A stretch of DNA of 62,453 nucleotides from Phascolarctobacterium sp. (GCA_017457085.1 JAFTID010000007.1:1-62453); one strand, 5' to 3'; shown: positions 43,905 to 53,388, counted from the stretch's first letter. The notes: generated by a model from the letters alone, not told the origin. Program-made: numbers and translations.

Positions 43905-44650
43905 TGGCACAAGATAGAGAGCTTTTAGTTTCCGTTCATGATTTGAAAAAGGCATTTGGTGAACGTGAAATCTTAAAAGGCATTAGCTTTGATATTTATC
44001 GTGGCGACGTAGTTTGCGTTATCGGTCCTTCCGGTAGCGGCAAATCTACTCTTATTCGTTGCGTAAACTATTTGGAACATCCCACTGGTGGCGATATCTG
44101 CTATCGTGGTGAATCTGTAATGAAGCGTTTTAAAAAGCTGACTCAATTCCGTACCAAGGTTGGTATGGTATTCCAATCCTTTAACCTGTTCAACAACATG
44201 ACCGTTTTGGAAAACTGCACCGTTGGACAAATTAAAGTTTTGGGTAAATCTAAAGAGGAAGCAAGAGAAACTGCGCTTAGATATTTGAAACACGTTGGTA
44301 TGGACAGCTACGTTAATGCTAAACCCCATCAGCTTTCTGGTGGTCAAAAGCAACGTGTTGCCATTGCTCGTGCTTTGGCTTTGGAACCGGAAGTTCTTTT
44401 GATGGACGAACCTACTTCCGCACTTGACCCGGAAATGGTTGGCGAAGTACTGCGCGTTATCCGCGACTTGGCAGAATCCGGCTTTACCATGGTTATCGTA
44501 ACTCACGAAATGGCTTTTGCCCGTGACGTTTCTAACCGCGTAATTTTTATCGACCAAGGCGTTATCGCAGAAGACGATGCTCCGGAAGTACTGTTCAAAA
44601 ATCCGAAGAACCCCAGAACTAAGGAATTTTTGGGACGTTTTCAACAATAA
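43901..44650 (+). CDS. Amino-acid ABC transporter ATP-binding protein (HisP/GlnQ type)
   Basis: 249 residues. Walker [14 protein letters not shown] (about 40), Q-loop [16 protein letters not shown], signature [19 protein letters not shown], Walker [21 protein letters not shown] and switch [14 protein letters not shown]; the last two are typical of polar amino-acid importers. It overlaps the permease gene and ends with the terminator at 44671. Confidence 0.96.
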   Translation: MMAQDRELLVSVHDLKKAFGEREILKGISFDIYRGDVVCVIGPSGSGKSTLIRCVNYLEHPTGGDICYRGESVMKRFKKLTQFRTKVGMVFQSFNLFNNMTVLENCTVGQIKVLGKSKEEARETALRYLKHVGMDSYVNAKPHQLSGGQKQRVAIARALALEPEVLLMDEPTSALDPEMVGEVLRVIRDLAESGFTMVIVTHEMAFARDVSNRVIFIDQGVIAEDDAPEVLFKNPKNPRTKEFLGRFQQ

Positions 44651-44670
44651 GTGAACATTGCAGGATTACA

Positions 44671-44712
44671 AGCCCTAATTGTAGAACTCTACAGTTAGGG
44701 CTGTTCTTGTAT
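44671..44712 (+). terminator. Terminator of the amino-acid ABC operon
   Basis: AGCCCTAA..TGTAGA and CTACAGTTAGGGCT, then GTTCTTGTATTTT. Confidence 0.8.
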
Positions 44713-44752
44713 TTTGCGCAGTGATGCGTCATATAGAAAAGAGTTGATTTTT

Positions 44753-46345
44753 ATGAAAAGCTTGCGAGCAGTTTTGTTTATACTGATGCTCCTAACTTGC
44801 CAAATAGTTTTGGCTGCGCCTGCCTTTAAGGGAACTTTGCTATATGTTCCCTTGGATAACAGACCGGTGTGTTTGGCGTATGCAGTAGAGACCATGGAAG
44901 CTGCTGGTTGGGACGTGAAGACTCCACCACTAGAATACATTGCCAATGCAGATAGGGGAGGGAACCCTGAGGCGCTGTACAATTGGCTGGTGGATAATGC
45001 TGATGAATCTTTAGGAATGGTAGTTTCTTCTGATGCTTTGATTTACGGTAGCTTAGTTGATTCCCGCACTCACAATATTCCTTTAGAAATCTTGAAGCAA
45101 CGTGCTGATAGGCTTGTGGAATTGAAGAAAGAGTTTCGCAATCAGCTGGTCTATGTTTTTGCTACAATTATGCGTTCACCTAAACGTAGTGCTGCTCCCG
45201 TAGAGCCTGCTTATTATGAGGAATGGGGAACAAAAATTTTTCGCTTAGGAGAATTAGAAGACAAGCTGGAAGCAAAAGAGATTGGTCATCGTGAAAAGCG
45301 AGAACTGAAAAAATTGCGCCAAAATATTCCCCAGGAAATATTGGCAGATATGTACACCCGTCGCGAAAATAACATTAAGGCTACAGAACTTCTTCTGCAC
45401 GGCGTAGAAAGTGGCGATTTTGATTACCTGCTTATCGGGCGCGACGACACTGCAGAATTTAGTCAGGCTCACCGCGAAGCAAGGAATATGGAAATTTTGG
45501 TCAATGAGCTTCCGAAAGAACGCATTCGTTTCTTCGCAGGAGCAGATCAGCTTGGCTTACTGCTTTTGAATCGAGCTGCTACCAAATTGCAATACGATAT
45601 TCCTCTGGTGCAAATTGTTTACGCTCCCGGTAAGGGAGGTGCAACTGTGCCTACTTATGAAGACGATACCATCGCTACTAGTGCAAGGCAACATGTTTAC
45701 GTGGCAGGCGGTGTGCCAATTTTAAATCATAAGCGAGCAGATTTGGTGCTTGCCGTCAATACTCCCAAGAATGGCGTGACCTTGGAAGCAAGCAGTCCTG
45801 TAAACGATTATCTTGTTACGGGCGAAGTAGAAAAATTTACCAAGCTTGTGAATGTAATGGCTGATAACGGCAAGGCAGTTGCTATTGCTGACGTGAAGTA
45901 CGGCAACGGAGCAGACAATGCTTTGATTAGCAATCTTTTTGCCAATAGGTTGGAATATAAACTTGCTGCTTATGCTGGCTGGAATACAGCAGGTAATTCT
46001 TTAGGCTATGCTTTGGCGCAGGGTTTATTGGGGAAGCAGTACGCTGATGGTAAAAAGGAAGAACTTTTACAAATACGTTATTTAGATGATTGGGCGTATC
46101 AAGCTAACGTGCGTATGGATGTGTACCGTAATTTGATTTGGCCTAACCATTGGAAGAACAGTGGCTTTAATGCTGAACAGATTGCGTTGGTAGAAGATGA
46201 TGTTAGTAATTTGATGACGTGCGTTGCTGAGCCTATGCTGGGTGAAGTGGTTAAGGAGTATCGCTTCACCTTGCCTTGGAACAGAATGTTTGAGGTTTAC
46301 GTAGAGAAAGCTTCTGCGAAGGAAAATGTTTTGGAAAATAAGTGA
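44753..46345 (+). CDS. DUF4127 family exported protein
   Basis: 530 residues. A signal peptide (LRAVLFILMLLTCQIVLAA) precedes FKGTLLYVPLDNRPVCLAYA, the diagnostic start of DUF4127; later VSSDALIYGSLVDSRTH, LIGRDDTAEFSQAHREA and YADVKYGNGADNAL-like motifs follow. Members are large exported or periplasmic proteins of unknown activity in Firmicutes; the conserved Asp/Arg/His residues suggest an enzyme. ATG 44753 chosen for the signal peptide and AAAGAG upstream. A single gene with its own promoter region. Confidence 0.85.
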   Translation: MKSLRAVLFILMLLTCQIVLAAPAFKGTLLYVPLDNRPVCLAYAVETMEAAGWDVKTPPLEYIANADRGGNPEALYNWLVDNADESLGMVVSSDALIYGSLVDSRTHNIPLEILKQRADRLVELKKEFRNQLVYVFATIMRSPKRSAAPVEPAYYEEWGTKIFRLGELEDKLEAKEIGHREKRELKKLRQNIPQEILADMYTRRENNIKATELLLHGVESGDFDYLLIGRDDTAEFSQAHREARNMEILVNELPKERIRFFAGADQLGLLLLNRAATKLQYDIPLVQIVYAPGKGGATVPTYEDDTIATSARQHVYVAGGVPILNHKRADLVLAVNTPKNGVTLEASSPVNDYLVTGEVEKFTKLVNVMADNGKAVAIADVKYGNGADNALISNLFANRLEYKLAAYAGWNTAGNSLGYALAQGLLGKQYADGKKEELLQIRYLDDWAYQANVRMDVYRNLIWPNHWKNSGFNAEQIALVEDDVSNLMTCVAEPMLGEVVKEYRFTLPWNRMFEVYVEKASAKENVLENK

Positions 46346-46452
46346 GCATTTAATTTTTACGGTAAGCTGAGTTTATAAAGGTAGTCTTTAAACTTCAGGG
46401 CGAGCTGAATGTATAGGGTAGTTTTTAATTTTAGATTGGTGAGGAAATTTTG
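46346..46452 (+). other. Short tandem degenerate duplication before the GNAT gene
   Basis: Two imperfect 37-bp units follow each other (GGTAAGCTGAGTTTATAAAG.. and GGCGAGCTGAATGTATAGGG..). Each contains a TATAAA/TATAGG-like hexamer and may be a duplicated promoter. Confidence 0.35.
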
Positions 46453-47052
46453 ATGAGTTATAAAATTAGACAAGTACAGTTATCTGATGCGGAACAAATT
46501 TTAAAGGTGTACACTCCTTTTATAACTGATACCTGCATCTCTTTTGAGTATACTGTGCCGACCTTAGAAGAGTTTACCAAGCGCATTGAAACAATTTCTA
46601 GTGAGTACCCGTATCTTGTTTTGGAAGAAGCAGGAGAAATTGTAGGCTATGCTTATGCACACCGTTACTTGGAGCGTGCTGCCTACAATTGGGACGTGGA
46701 GGTAACAATTTATTTGGCACCACAAGCGCAGGGAAAAGGCTTGGGCGTAATTTTATATGGTGCCTTGGAAAAATTGATGGTTCTGCAAAATATTAAGAAC
46801 CTTTACTCTTGCATTACAGGTGATAATGTGCACAGTATTGAAATGCACCGTGCCATTGGCTACGAATTTATCGGAACTTTTCCAAAAGCAGGCTTTAAGC
46901 ACGATAGATGGCTTGACGTGGTGTGGATGGCAAAAGAAATTGGTGCCAAAGAGGATGCACCGCAAGAATTTGTAAAGTTCCCGGAAGTGGAAGCAAGCGC
47001 TGTGGAAAAGGTGCTGGCAGAAGTCAACTTGTACATTGATAATAAAAAATGA
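46453..47052 (+). CDS. GNAT-family N-acetyltransferase (PAT-like)
   Basis: 199 residues. YKIRQVQLSDAEQILKVYTP, FEYTVPTLEEFTKRIETIS and the acetyl-CoA loop LAPQAQGKGLGVILYGALE, then MHRAIGYEFIGTFPKAGFKH, match phosphinothricin N-acetyltransferase-like GNATs. It would acetylate a small amine or amino-acid analogue. ATG 46453 has GGTGAGG upstream. A tail of about 35 residues after WMAKEIG is not part of the usual fold. The 3' end lies 14 bp from a long palindrome. Confidence 0.88.
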   Translation: MSYKIRQVQLSDAEQILKVYTPFITDTCISFEYTVPTLEEFTKRIETISSEYPYLVLEEAGEIVGYAYAHRYLERAAYNWDVEVTIYLAPQAQGKGLGVILYGALEKLMVLQNIKNLYSCITGDNVHSIEMHRAIGYEFIGTFPKAGFKHDRWLDVVWMAKEIGAKEDAPQEFVKFPEVEASAVEKVLAEVNLYIDNKK

Positions 47053-47065
47053 GTTATTAAACAAA

Positions 47066-47250
47066 AAATACCTGCTTATCGCAACACTCAAACGCGACGC
47101 TCCTTTTAGTATGACAATATCGCTGTCCACATATGCGCTTCGTAGTTTATCCAATATTTTATAAACTACAGCTTAGGATGTGGTCTTAGCGATATTGTCT
47201 TTAATTTGTGTCGCTGCTTATTTCGAATCGTTGCTCATAAGCAGGTATTT
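47066..47250. repeat. 185-bp nested palindrome between convergent genes
   Basis: Outer arms AAATACCTGCTTAT (47066-47079) and ATAAGCAGGTATTT (47237-47250) are perfect over 14 bp; the right arm codes for the last residues of the asparaginase. Inner pairs in the same order: GACAATATCGCT with AGCGATATTGTC, CCACAT with ATGTGG, and a closing GTAGTTTAT/ATAAACTAC stem around about 47156. The whole can form one long hairpin. It may be a bidirectional terminator, a structured RNA or a MITE-like element. Confidence 0.8.
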
Positions 47251-48185
47251 CTTTGTTTTGCTAATTCTATCATCAATTTTACAAGGGTTGCTTCAATCGT
47301 AAGGTTTCCTGCGGATTCAGCACCGAGCTTTTTGGCGAGGGTGCCGATGGGATAAACTGAAAGGTTTACTCCGTCGTAGATGCATTGAGTTGCACATACA
47401 ACACGCACTCCCTTTTGAATAAGCCTTTCTAAATTTGGCAGCCAGTTATTTTCGTCATTGGGCACTCCCCCCGCGCCGAAGCTTTCTAAAATTACACCTT
47501 TGTACCCGCGGTCAAGGTAGTAGTCTAAAATGTCAGGCGACAAACCGGGAGTGAGCTTGATAACGGTAACTTTTTCTTCCAGGTTGGTGTTAACAGAGAA
47601 AGCTTCGCCCCCAACACCCGCACCTTCGTAAGAATTCCAGTTCAGCGTATGCTCGGAAATTGTTGCCATTGGCTCGCAGTTAATGCTGTAGAAACCGTCA
47701 AAGCTTTCACTACACATTTTTTTCGCGCGCAAACCATTGATGACAAATTTACCGAAGACCAGGCAGATGCCTTGAACTTCGCTGGTAGCAACCTTAAAAG
47801 CGTTGTAAACATTGTCTTTGGCATCGGTACCTTCTGCGGTGATGGGAAGCTGTGCTCCTGTAAAGACAATTGGCTTTTTGCAACCTTGCACCATCCAGCT
47901 TAAAGCCGCAGCTGAATACGCCATGGTATCCGTGCCATGGGTAATGACGAAGGCGTCGTAGGCAGTATAGTTTTCTGCAAGGGCATTAGCGATAATTTGC
48001 CAATGTTTGGGAGAAATATTACTGCTGTCTAAATTTAAAATTTGTTTATACTCAATATGGCACAAGCCGTCAAGGGCAGGTACCATTTTCACCAATGTCT
48101 TGCCGTCAAGGGCAGGTACAAGTCCGTTTTCAGAAGCAACGCAGGCGATGGTTCCTCCTGTGCCGAGCATAAGAATCTTTTTCAT
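47235..48185 (-). CDS. ansA: Type I L-asparaginase
   Basis: 316 residues. KKILMLGTGGTIACVASENG holds the first catalytic Thr (TGGTIA) and DAFVITHGTDTMAYSAAALS the second (HGTDT); LESFGAGGVPND also fits. No signal peptide, so a cytosolic type I enzyme hydrolysing asparagine to aspartate and ammonia. ATG 48185 has TTGGAGG upstream on the minus strand. Its last five codons and stop form one arm of the long palindrome at 47066-47250. Confidence 0.94.
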   Translation of the reverse strand: MKKILMLGTGGTIACVASENGLVPALDGKTLVKMVPALDGLCHIEYKQILNLDSSNISPKHWQIIANALAENYTAYDAFVITHGTDTMAYSAAALSWMVQGCKKPIVFTGAQLPITAEGTDAKDNVYNAFKVATSEVQGICLVFGKFVINGLRAKKMCSESFDGFYSINCEPMATISEHTLNWNSYEGAGVGGEAFSVNTNLEEKVTVIKLTPGLSPDILDYYLDRGYKGVILESFGAGGVPNDENNWLPNLERLIQKGVRVVCATQCIYDGVNLSVYPIGTLAKKLGAESAGNLTIEATLVKLMIELAKQRNTCL

Positions 48186-48457
48186 AAGGGAAGCCTCCAA
48201 TTTTAAAAGCGTGCTTTCATTTTAAAACATTATAACATTTTCAGGGAAATCCTGTTAAAAATTCTTTTGGGGCAAATTTAGTCCCTCTGTGGCTTTACAA
48301 GTCCCTAGGATTTTACGCAATTTTAACCACAAATTGTCACAAAATTATCATTTTTCCTTGACAAGTTTCTTGTTGTCCCTTTAAAATGGAGGTAGCTCTT
48401 CTTTTGGAGAGATTAAAATTGTTTATAATTTGTTTTTAAAATAAGGAGGAATAACTC
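48186..48457 (+). promoter_or_regulatory. Divergent promoter region ansA / sugar ABC operon
   Basis: The operon promoter is TTGACA (48358-48363), 18-bp spacer, TAAAAT (48382-48387). Three GTCCCT hexamers lie around it (about 48281, 48301 and 48375), a possible operator series. An AGGGAAATCCT palindrome-like stretch lies near 48243. Confidence 0.5.
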
Positions 48458-49753
48458 ATGAACTTGAAAAAAGTTTTAGCTGCTGCTATGATTTCCCTGT
48501 TTGCAACTGGCGCAATCGTAGGCTGCGGTGGCGGCGACAAAAAGAAAGCTGACGCTGGCAAAAAAGTACAAATTGAATATTGGCACGTTGCTGCTGAAAG
48601 CTTCGGCGGTGCTACCGTTAAAGAATTGGTAAAAGACTTCAACGCTAAAAACCCTGGCATCGAAGTTGTTGAAAAATACAACCCCGATATGTACAAAGGC
48701 TTGACCCAAAACTTGCAAGCAGCTATCGCTTCTGGCAAAAACCCGGACGTAGTTCAAATGGGTTACTCTTTCCTGAACTATGCTGCTGAAAACTTCCAAT
48801 CCGTAAACTTGAACGACGCTTTCGCTAAAGCTGGCGATCCGAAATTCTTGCAAGACAACTTTCTGCCCAACGTATTGGAATTGGCTCAAACTGAAGATGG
48901 CAAACAAGTTGGCTTGCCGTACTCCCTCTCCGTTCCCGTACTCTACTACAACCCGGAAATTTTCAAAGCTGCTGGCTTGACCGAAGCTCCGAAAACTTGG
49001 GCTGATGTTAAAACTTACGCAAAAACCATTAAAGACAAAACCGGCAACATGGGCTTCTTCATGCAAGAATATGCTGATAACTGGGCACAACAAGCTATCA
49101 TCGAATCCAACGGTGGCGTAATGCTGAAAAAAGTTGATGGCAAAGTTAAAGCTGGTTTCGATACTCCGGAAGCTGCTGAAGCATTCCAATTGATGGCTGA
49201 CATGGTTAAAGACGGCAGCGGCTTGCACGCTACCAACGAAGAAGGCTTCCAAGCTTACCTGTCCGGCAAACTGGGTATGGTTTGCACTACCATTGGTAAA
49301 CGCGCTAACTTCGAAAAAACTGCTAAATTCCCCGTAAAAGTTGCGTCCTTCCCTGAATTCGAAGGCAAACCGGTTCGTGTTGCTGCTGGCGGTAACTTCT
49401 TGATGGTATTCTCCAAAGATGCTGCTAAAGAAAAAGCTGCTTGTGAATTCATTAAATATCTGCAATCCCCCGAAGCTCTCGTAAAATGGTCTACCGGTAC
49501 CGGCTACCTGCCGCCCCGTAAAGGCATTGCTGAAGATCCCAAAGGCTTCAAAAAAATGGCTGAAGAAAATCAAAACATTCAAGTTGCATTGTCCTTGATG
49601 CCGAAAGTTGTTAAATGGGCTTCTTTCCCTGGCGCTAACGGTTTGCAAGCAGAACAAATGCTTATCGACGTTCGCGACGTTATCTTGAGTGGTGAAAAAC
49701 CGGCTGCTGAAGCTTTGAAAGAAACCGCTAAAAAGGTTAACGAATTGTTGTAA
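48458..49753 (+). CDS. Carbohydrate-type ABC transporter substrate-binding lipoprotein (family 1)
   Basis: 431 residues. Lipoprotein signal with lipobox-like AIVGC (Cys about 23) and a GGGDKKKAD tether. IEYWHVAAESFGGATVKELV, NPDVVQMGYSFLNYAAENF and the conserved LPYSLSVPVLYYNPEIFKAA mark the UgpB/MalE-type family 1 fold. It would bind a sugar, polyol or glycerol-3-phosphate outside the inner membrane. AAGGAGGAA precedes the ATG. The gene resembles the amino-acid binding protein only in its signal region. Confidence 0.93.
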   Translation: MNLKKVLAAAMISLFATGAIVGCGGGDKKKADAGKKVQIEYWHVAAESFGGATVKELVKDFNAKNPGIEVVEKYNPDMYKGLTQNLQAAIASGKNPDVVQMGYSFLNYAAENFQSVNLNDAFAKAGDPKFLQDNFLPNVLELAQTEDGKQVGLPYSLSVPVLYYNPEIFKAAGLTEAPKTWADVKTYAKTIKDKTGNMGFFMQEYADNWAQQAIIESNGGVMLKKVDGKVKAGFDTPEAAEAFQLMADMVKDGSGLHATNEEGFQAYLSGKLGMVCTTIGKRANFEKTAKFPVKVASFPEFEGKPVRVAAGGNFLMVFSKDAAKEKAACEFIKYLQSPEALVKWSTGTGYLPPRKGIAEDPKGFKKMAEENQNIQVALSLMPKVVKWASFPGANGLQAEQMLIDVRDVILSGEKPAAEALKETAKKVNELL

Positions 49754-49763
49754 TTGCATGCTG

Positions 49764-49793
49764 AGGGCTGTCTCTTTTGAGGCAGCCCTTCTA
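49764..49793 (+). terminator. Partial terminator after the binding protein
   Basis: AGGGCTGTCTC and GAGGCAGCCCT around TTTT; the T-run is weak (TCTATGTGTTTTTT), suiting read-through to the permease genes. Confidence 0.65.
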
Positions 49794-49850
49794 TGTGTTT
49801 TTTGAGAACCCTTGCAAAATACCTGTATTTGCTTGTTTTAAGGAGTAATT

Positions 49851-50729
49851 ATGAGTAAAAATGTCAAGGAAGCTTTTTGGTATTTGATTCCGTCCGTAGT
49901 ACTTTTCTTAGTATTCTTCTATTGGCCGTTGATTCAAAATATTTATTTAAGCTTCTTTTCTTGGAATATGGTAAGCCCTACCATGAAATATGTGGGCTTC
50001 AAAAATTTTGCTGATATCTTGTCTAGCCCTGAGCTGATTAAGATTATGATTAACACAGTGTTCTATGTTGGTTTCATGTTGATTTTGATCTTTGTACTGC
50101 CCTACTTCTATTCTTATATTCTGGGTCATCTCATTACAAGATGGAACAACTTCTACCGTAGTGCATTGTTCTTGCCTGCAACCCTGTCCTTGGCTGTAGC
50201 AAGTATCTTGTTCTTGTGGATTTATAATCCATTGGCTGGTCCTATTAATATCATTCTCAGTATGTTTGATATTACTTCTCCCAGATGGTTTAAAGAAAAC
50301 TATTTGGTAATCTTCGCAATCTGTTCCATCGTTGGTTGGAAGTTCTTTGGCTACAATCTGATTGTTATGTTGGCAGCAATGGTTGCTGTTCCTAAAGAAA
50401 TGATTGAAGCTGCTAAATTGGAAAATGCTTCCAACTGGGTAATCTTCAAAAAAATCATTTTGCCGATGACATCTTCCACTGCTATCTACGTATTTACCAT
50501 TACTGTAGTATTCAGCTTGCAACACATTTTGGTACCTGTAAACATGCTCACCTATGGTGGTCCTGACCAAGGTTCTTCTAACTTGGTTTACATCGTTTAC
50601 CAATATGCATTTACCTTCTTCCAAACTGGTAAAGCTGCTGCATACGCTGTAATCACTATGTTCGTTTACATGGCATTCCTTTATGTGAAGAATAAATATC
50701 TGGAGAAGAAAGTATATTATGAAAACTGA
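49851..50729 (+). CDS. Carbohydrate ABC transporter permease 1 (UgpA/MalF type)
   Basis: 292 residues, six membrane helices starting FWYLIPSVVLFLVFFYWPLI. The EAA loop AAMVAVPKEMIEAAKLENASNWVIFKK fits family 1 importers (split here: MIEAAKLENASNW). It pairs with the next gene to form the channel. AAGGAG precedes the ATG. The 3' end overlaps permease 2 by 11 bp. Confidence 0.93.
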   Translation: MSKNVKEAFWYLIPSVVLFLVFFYWPLIQNIYLSFFSWNMVSPTMKYVGFKNFADILSSPELIKIMINTVFYVGFMLILIFVLPYFYSYILGHLITRWNNFYRSALFLPATLSLAVASILFLWIYNPLAGPINIILSMFDITSPRWFKENYLVIFAICSIVGWKFFGYNLIVMLAAMVAVPKEMIEAAKLENASNWVIFKKIILPMTSSTAIYVFTITVVFSLQHILVPVNMLTYGGPDQGSSNLVYIVYQYAFTFFQTGKAAAYAVITMFVYMAFLYVKNKYLEKKVYYEN

Positions 50730-51546
50730 GACAAGAAACGAATTAATTTGGCATGGTTTCCTGCTGGTAGCTATCTTCTTGACCTTGTGGCCCATCGTGT
50801 TCATGATTTCTACTTCCTTCAAAGACTTGAGCCAAGTATTTGAATCTACCTTGAACCCGCTGCCCTGGCCTATCACTTTTGATAACTATACCACCGTATT
50901 AGGAAACTTCCCCTTATTTACTTATATCTGGAACACTTTCCTGATTGCAGCAATTGTTACTGTTTCCAAAACCTTGACCAGTATTTTGTCTGCATTTGCT
51001 TTTGTATATTATGATTTTAAATATAAAGAAAGCCTCTTCAACGGTATGTTGTTGACCTTCTTTATCCCTATCACCGTATTGGTTATGCCCAACTATTTGA
51101 TGATGTCCAAATTAGGTCTTTTGAATACTCCATGGGGCGTTGCACTGCCTTGCTTGGTAGACGGCATGGGCGTATTCCTGATGCGTCAAACCATGCGCTG
51201 TGTACCTAAAGCGCTTCTCGAAGCTGCTATTTTGGACGGTGCTAAACCTCGTCAAGTTTTGACCAAAGTTATTCTGCCTTTGATCAAACCTGCTTTGTTG
51301 GCTAACTCCATCCTGTTCTTTATTAACTCTTGGAACGAATATTTCTGGCCCTTGCTGATTTTGCAAGATAAAGATTCCTACACTTTGCCCTTGGCGTTAC
51401 AAATGTTTATCAGTGCCGAAGGTGGCAGTGAATGGGGTATTGCAATGGCAGTAGCAACTTTGACAAGTTTGCCGCCGCTGATTCTGTATGGCTTCTGCCA
51501 AAAATTCATTATCAATACATTTATGAGCTCGGGGGTTAAAGGCTAA
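50719..51546 (+). CDS. Carbohydrate ABC transporter permease 2 (UgpE/MalG type)
   Basis: 275 residues, six helices (WHGFLLVAIFLTLWPIVFMI at the start). The EAA loop is PKALLEAAILDGAKPRQVLT followed by KVILPLIKPALLANSILFF, as in MalG/UgpE. It overlaps permease 1 by 11 bp and abuts the ATPase (TAATG), so all are co-translated. GGAGAAG lies about 9 bases before the start. Confidence 0.93.
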   Translation: MKTETRNELIWHGFLLVAIFLTLWPIVFMISTSFKDLSQVFESTLNPLPWPITFDNYTTVLGNFPLFTYIWNTFLIAAIVTVSKTLTSILSAFAFVYYDFKYKESLFNGMLLTFFIPITVLVMPNYLMMSKLGLLNTPWGVALPCLVDGMGVFLMRQTMRCVPKALLEAAILDGAKPRQVLTKVILPLIKPALLANSILFFINSWNEYFWPLLILQDKDSYTLPLALQMFISAEGGSEWGIAMAVATLTSLPPLILYGFCQKFIINTFMSSGVKG

Positions 51547-52625
51547 TGGAACATAGTATTGTATTTTCTCACGTAGATAAAGCATACGGTAAAACCGTTG
51601 TTATTAAAGACTTAAACTTAGAAATTCGCAGAGGCGAACGCTTAATTCTCTTGGGACCTTCTGGTTGCGGTAAAACTACTACCCTGCGTATGATGGCAGG
51701 CTTTGAAGATATCTCCGCTGGTGAACTTTACATGGATGGTAAAGTTGTTAATGATGTTCCTCCCGGAGAACGCAATATCGCAATGGTATTCCAAAGCTAT
51801 GCATTGTTCCCGCACCTTAGCGTTTGGGACAACATTACTTTTGGTCTGGTATTACAAAAACTTCCTAAAGAAGAAATCGAAAAACGCACTTACCAAGCGT
51901 TGGACATCCTCCATTTGCGTGGTCAAGAACATAAAAAAACTCACGAACTTTCCGGCGGTCAAAAACAACGTGTTGCTTTGTGCCGCGCCCTTGTTAAACA
52001 ATCTCCTTTCTTCTTCTTGGACGAACCTCTTTCCAACCTTGACGCTCAACTGCGCCAAAAAGCTCGTACTGAATTGGTAAAAATTCATGAAATGTTCCGT
52101 CCTACCATGGTTTATGTAACCCATGACCAAATCGAAGCAATGACCGTTGCTGACCGTATTGCGGTTATGAACAAAGGCAAAGTTCAACAAATTGATACTC
52201 CGGATACCATTTATCATCATCCGGCAAACGTATTCGTTGCAACCTTCATCGGTTCTCCTGCAATGAATGTTGTTAAAGCTCGCATTGAAGGCACTAACAT
52301 CGTAATTGGCGAATGCAGTGTTGCAATTCCTGCTGAATGGTTGAAGATTGTTGGTACTCGTAAAGAAGTTATTTTTGGCTTGCGTCCTGAAGCAGCTACT
52401 CCGAAATTTGACCAAGCAATGGTTAAAGGCACCGTGGACTTCATGGAAAACACCGGTAACCTTAAAACTGCTAGCTTGACCTTGGCTGACGGTCAAACCT
52501 TCTTCATCCAAGACTCCAACCAAAACATTGACCTGCGTGATGTAGTTGGCTTTGACTTCGATTGGAACAATGTAAACTTGTTTGATGTGGAAACCGAAAT
52601 GAACATCGGTTATGTGGAGGCGTAA
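51546..52625 (+). CDS. Sugar ABC transporter ATP-binding protein (MsmX/UgpC type)
   Basis: 359 residues. Walker A GPSGCGKTTTLRMMAGFE, Q-loop AMVFQSYALFPHLSVWDN, signature [17 protein letters not shown], Walker B FFFLDEPLSNLDAQLRQ, switch VTHDQIEAMT, then a C-terminal TOBE domain (about 235-359, IGSPAMNVVKARIEG and FGLRPEAATP). It energises the preceding permeases and overlaps the upstream stop (TAATG). Confidence 0.95.
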   Translation: MEHSIVFSHVDKAYGKTVVIKDLNLEIRRGERLILLGPSGCGKTTTLRMMAGFEDISAGELYMDGKVVNDVPPGERNIAMVFQSYALFPHLSVWDNITFGLVLQKLPKEEIEKRTYQALDILHLRGQEHKKTHELSGGQKQRVALCRALVKQSPFFFLDEPLSNLDAQLRQKARTELVKIHEMFRPTMVYVTHDQIEAMTVADRIAVMNKGKVQQIDTPDTIYHHPANVFVATFIGSPAMNVVKARIEGTNIVIGECSVAIPAEWLKIVGTRKEVIFGLRPEAATPKFDQAMVKGTVDFMENTGNLKTASLTLADGQTFFIQDSNQNIDLRDVVGFDFDWNNVNLFDVETEMNIGYVEA

Positions 52626-52628
52626 GAA

Positions 52629-53384
52629 ATGAAAATTGCAGTAAGCGATTTACTTTTCCCTGGTTTCAGAAAGTTTGGCGTTCGTCCGTTGAACACTGAA
52701 TACGGCATTGAATTTTTCTACGAATTTGGTCACGACTACTATTGGGATGAAGAAACCGCTGCTTGGGGAGACCGCGAATTTAGCATTCATGGTCCTTGCG
52801 TAGCAGTTGACTTGGCAGATGAAGCTAACTTGAACTATCTGCCTGCTTTTGAAGCAACCTTTAAATATGCTCAAAAGGTTAAGGCTCAATTTGTAGTTGT
52901 GCATACTAACGAATGCTTGCCCGCTGACATCAAAGCTGGTCAAGAACTGGTAATCTCCCGTTTGGCAGAACTTTTGGAAATGGCGCAAAAGTATGGCGTA
53001 ACCTTGGTGATTGAAAACGTAGGCCTGCGTACTAAAGGCAACGTGCTCTTCACCTTGGAAGAATACTACGCACTCTTTGAACGCTTCCCCCAAGCAATGT
53101 CCTTGATTGATACTGGTCATGCTCACGTTAATGGTTGGGATATTCCTGCTGTCGTAGAAAAGCTTGGCGATAAATTATTTGCCTTCCATATTCACGACAA
53201 CGATGGCAATGGCGACGACCACTTGCCCGTATGGCAAGGTACTATTCCTTGGGACAAACTGTTCCCTGCAATTAAGGAGCACGCTTCCAATGCAATCCTC
53301 GTAATGGAATACTGCTGTGGCTTTGAAAACACCACTGAACTAGAAGCACACCTTGCAGAACTGAAAGCTAAATACGAAATCTAA
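52629..53384 (+). CDS. Sugar phosphate isomerase/epimerase-like TIM-barrel protein
   Basis: 251 residues of the AP endonuclease family 2 / xylose isomerase-like fold: FVVVHTNECLP, GVTLVIENVGLRTKGN, MSLIDTGHAHVNGWDI (metal ligands Asp, His) and FAFHIHDNDGNGDDHLPVWQ then WDKLFPAIKE. Metal-binding Glu/Asp/His residues are all present. Its place as last gene of the transporter operon, 3 bp after the ATPase, suggests that it isomerises or epimerises the imported compound. Substrate unknown. Confidence 0.88.
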   Translation: MKIAVSDLLFPGFRKFGVRPLNTEYGIEFFYEFGHDYYWDEETAAWGDREFSIHGPCVAVDLADEANLNYLPAFEATFKYAQKVKAQFVVVHTNECLPADIKAGQELVISRLAELLEMAQKYGVTLVIENVGLRTKGNVLFTLEEYYALFERFPQAMSLIDTGHAHVNGWDIPAVVEKLGDKLFAFHIHDNDGNGDDHLPVWQGTIPWDKLFPAIKEHASNAILVMEYCCGFENTTELEAHLAELKAKYEI

Positions 53385-53388
53385 AATC

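Noticed and set aside
42045-44650. Assigning a specific amino acid (glutamine, histidine, cystine) to the ABC transporter
   Set aside because: Sequence motifs show the polar amino-acid class only; specificity cannot be read by eye.
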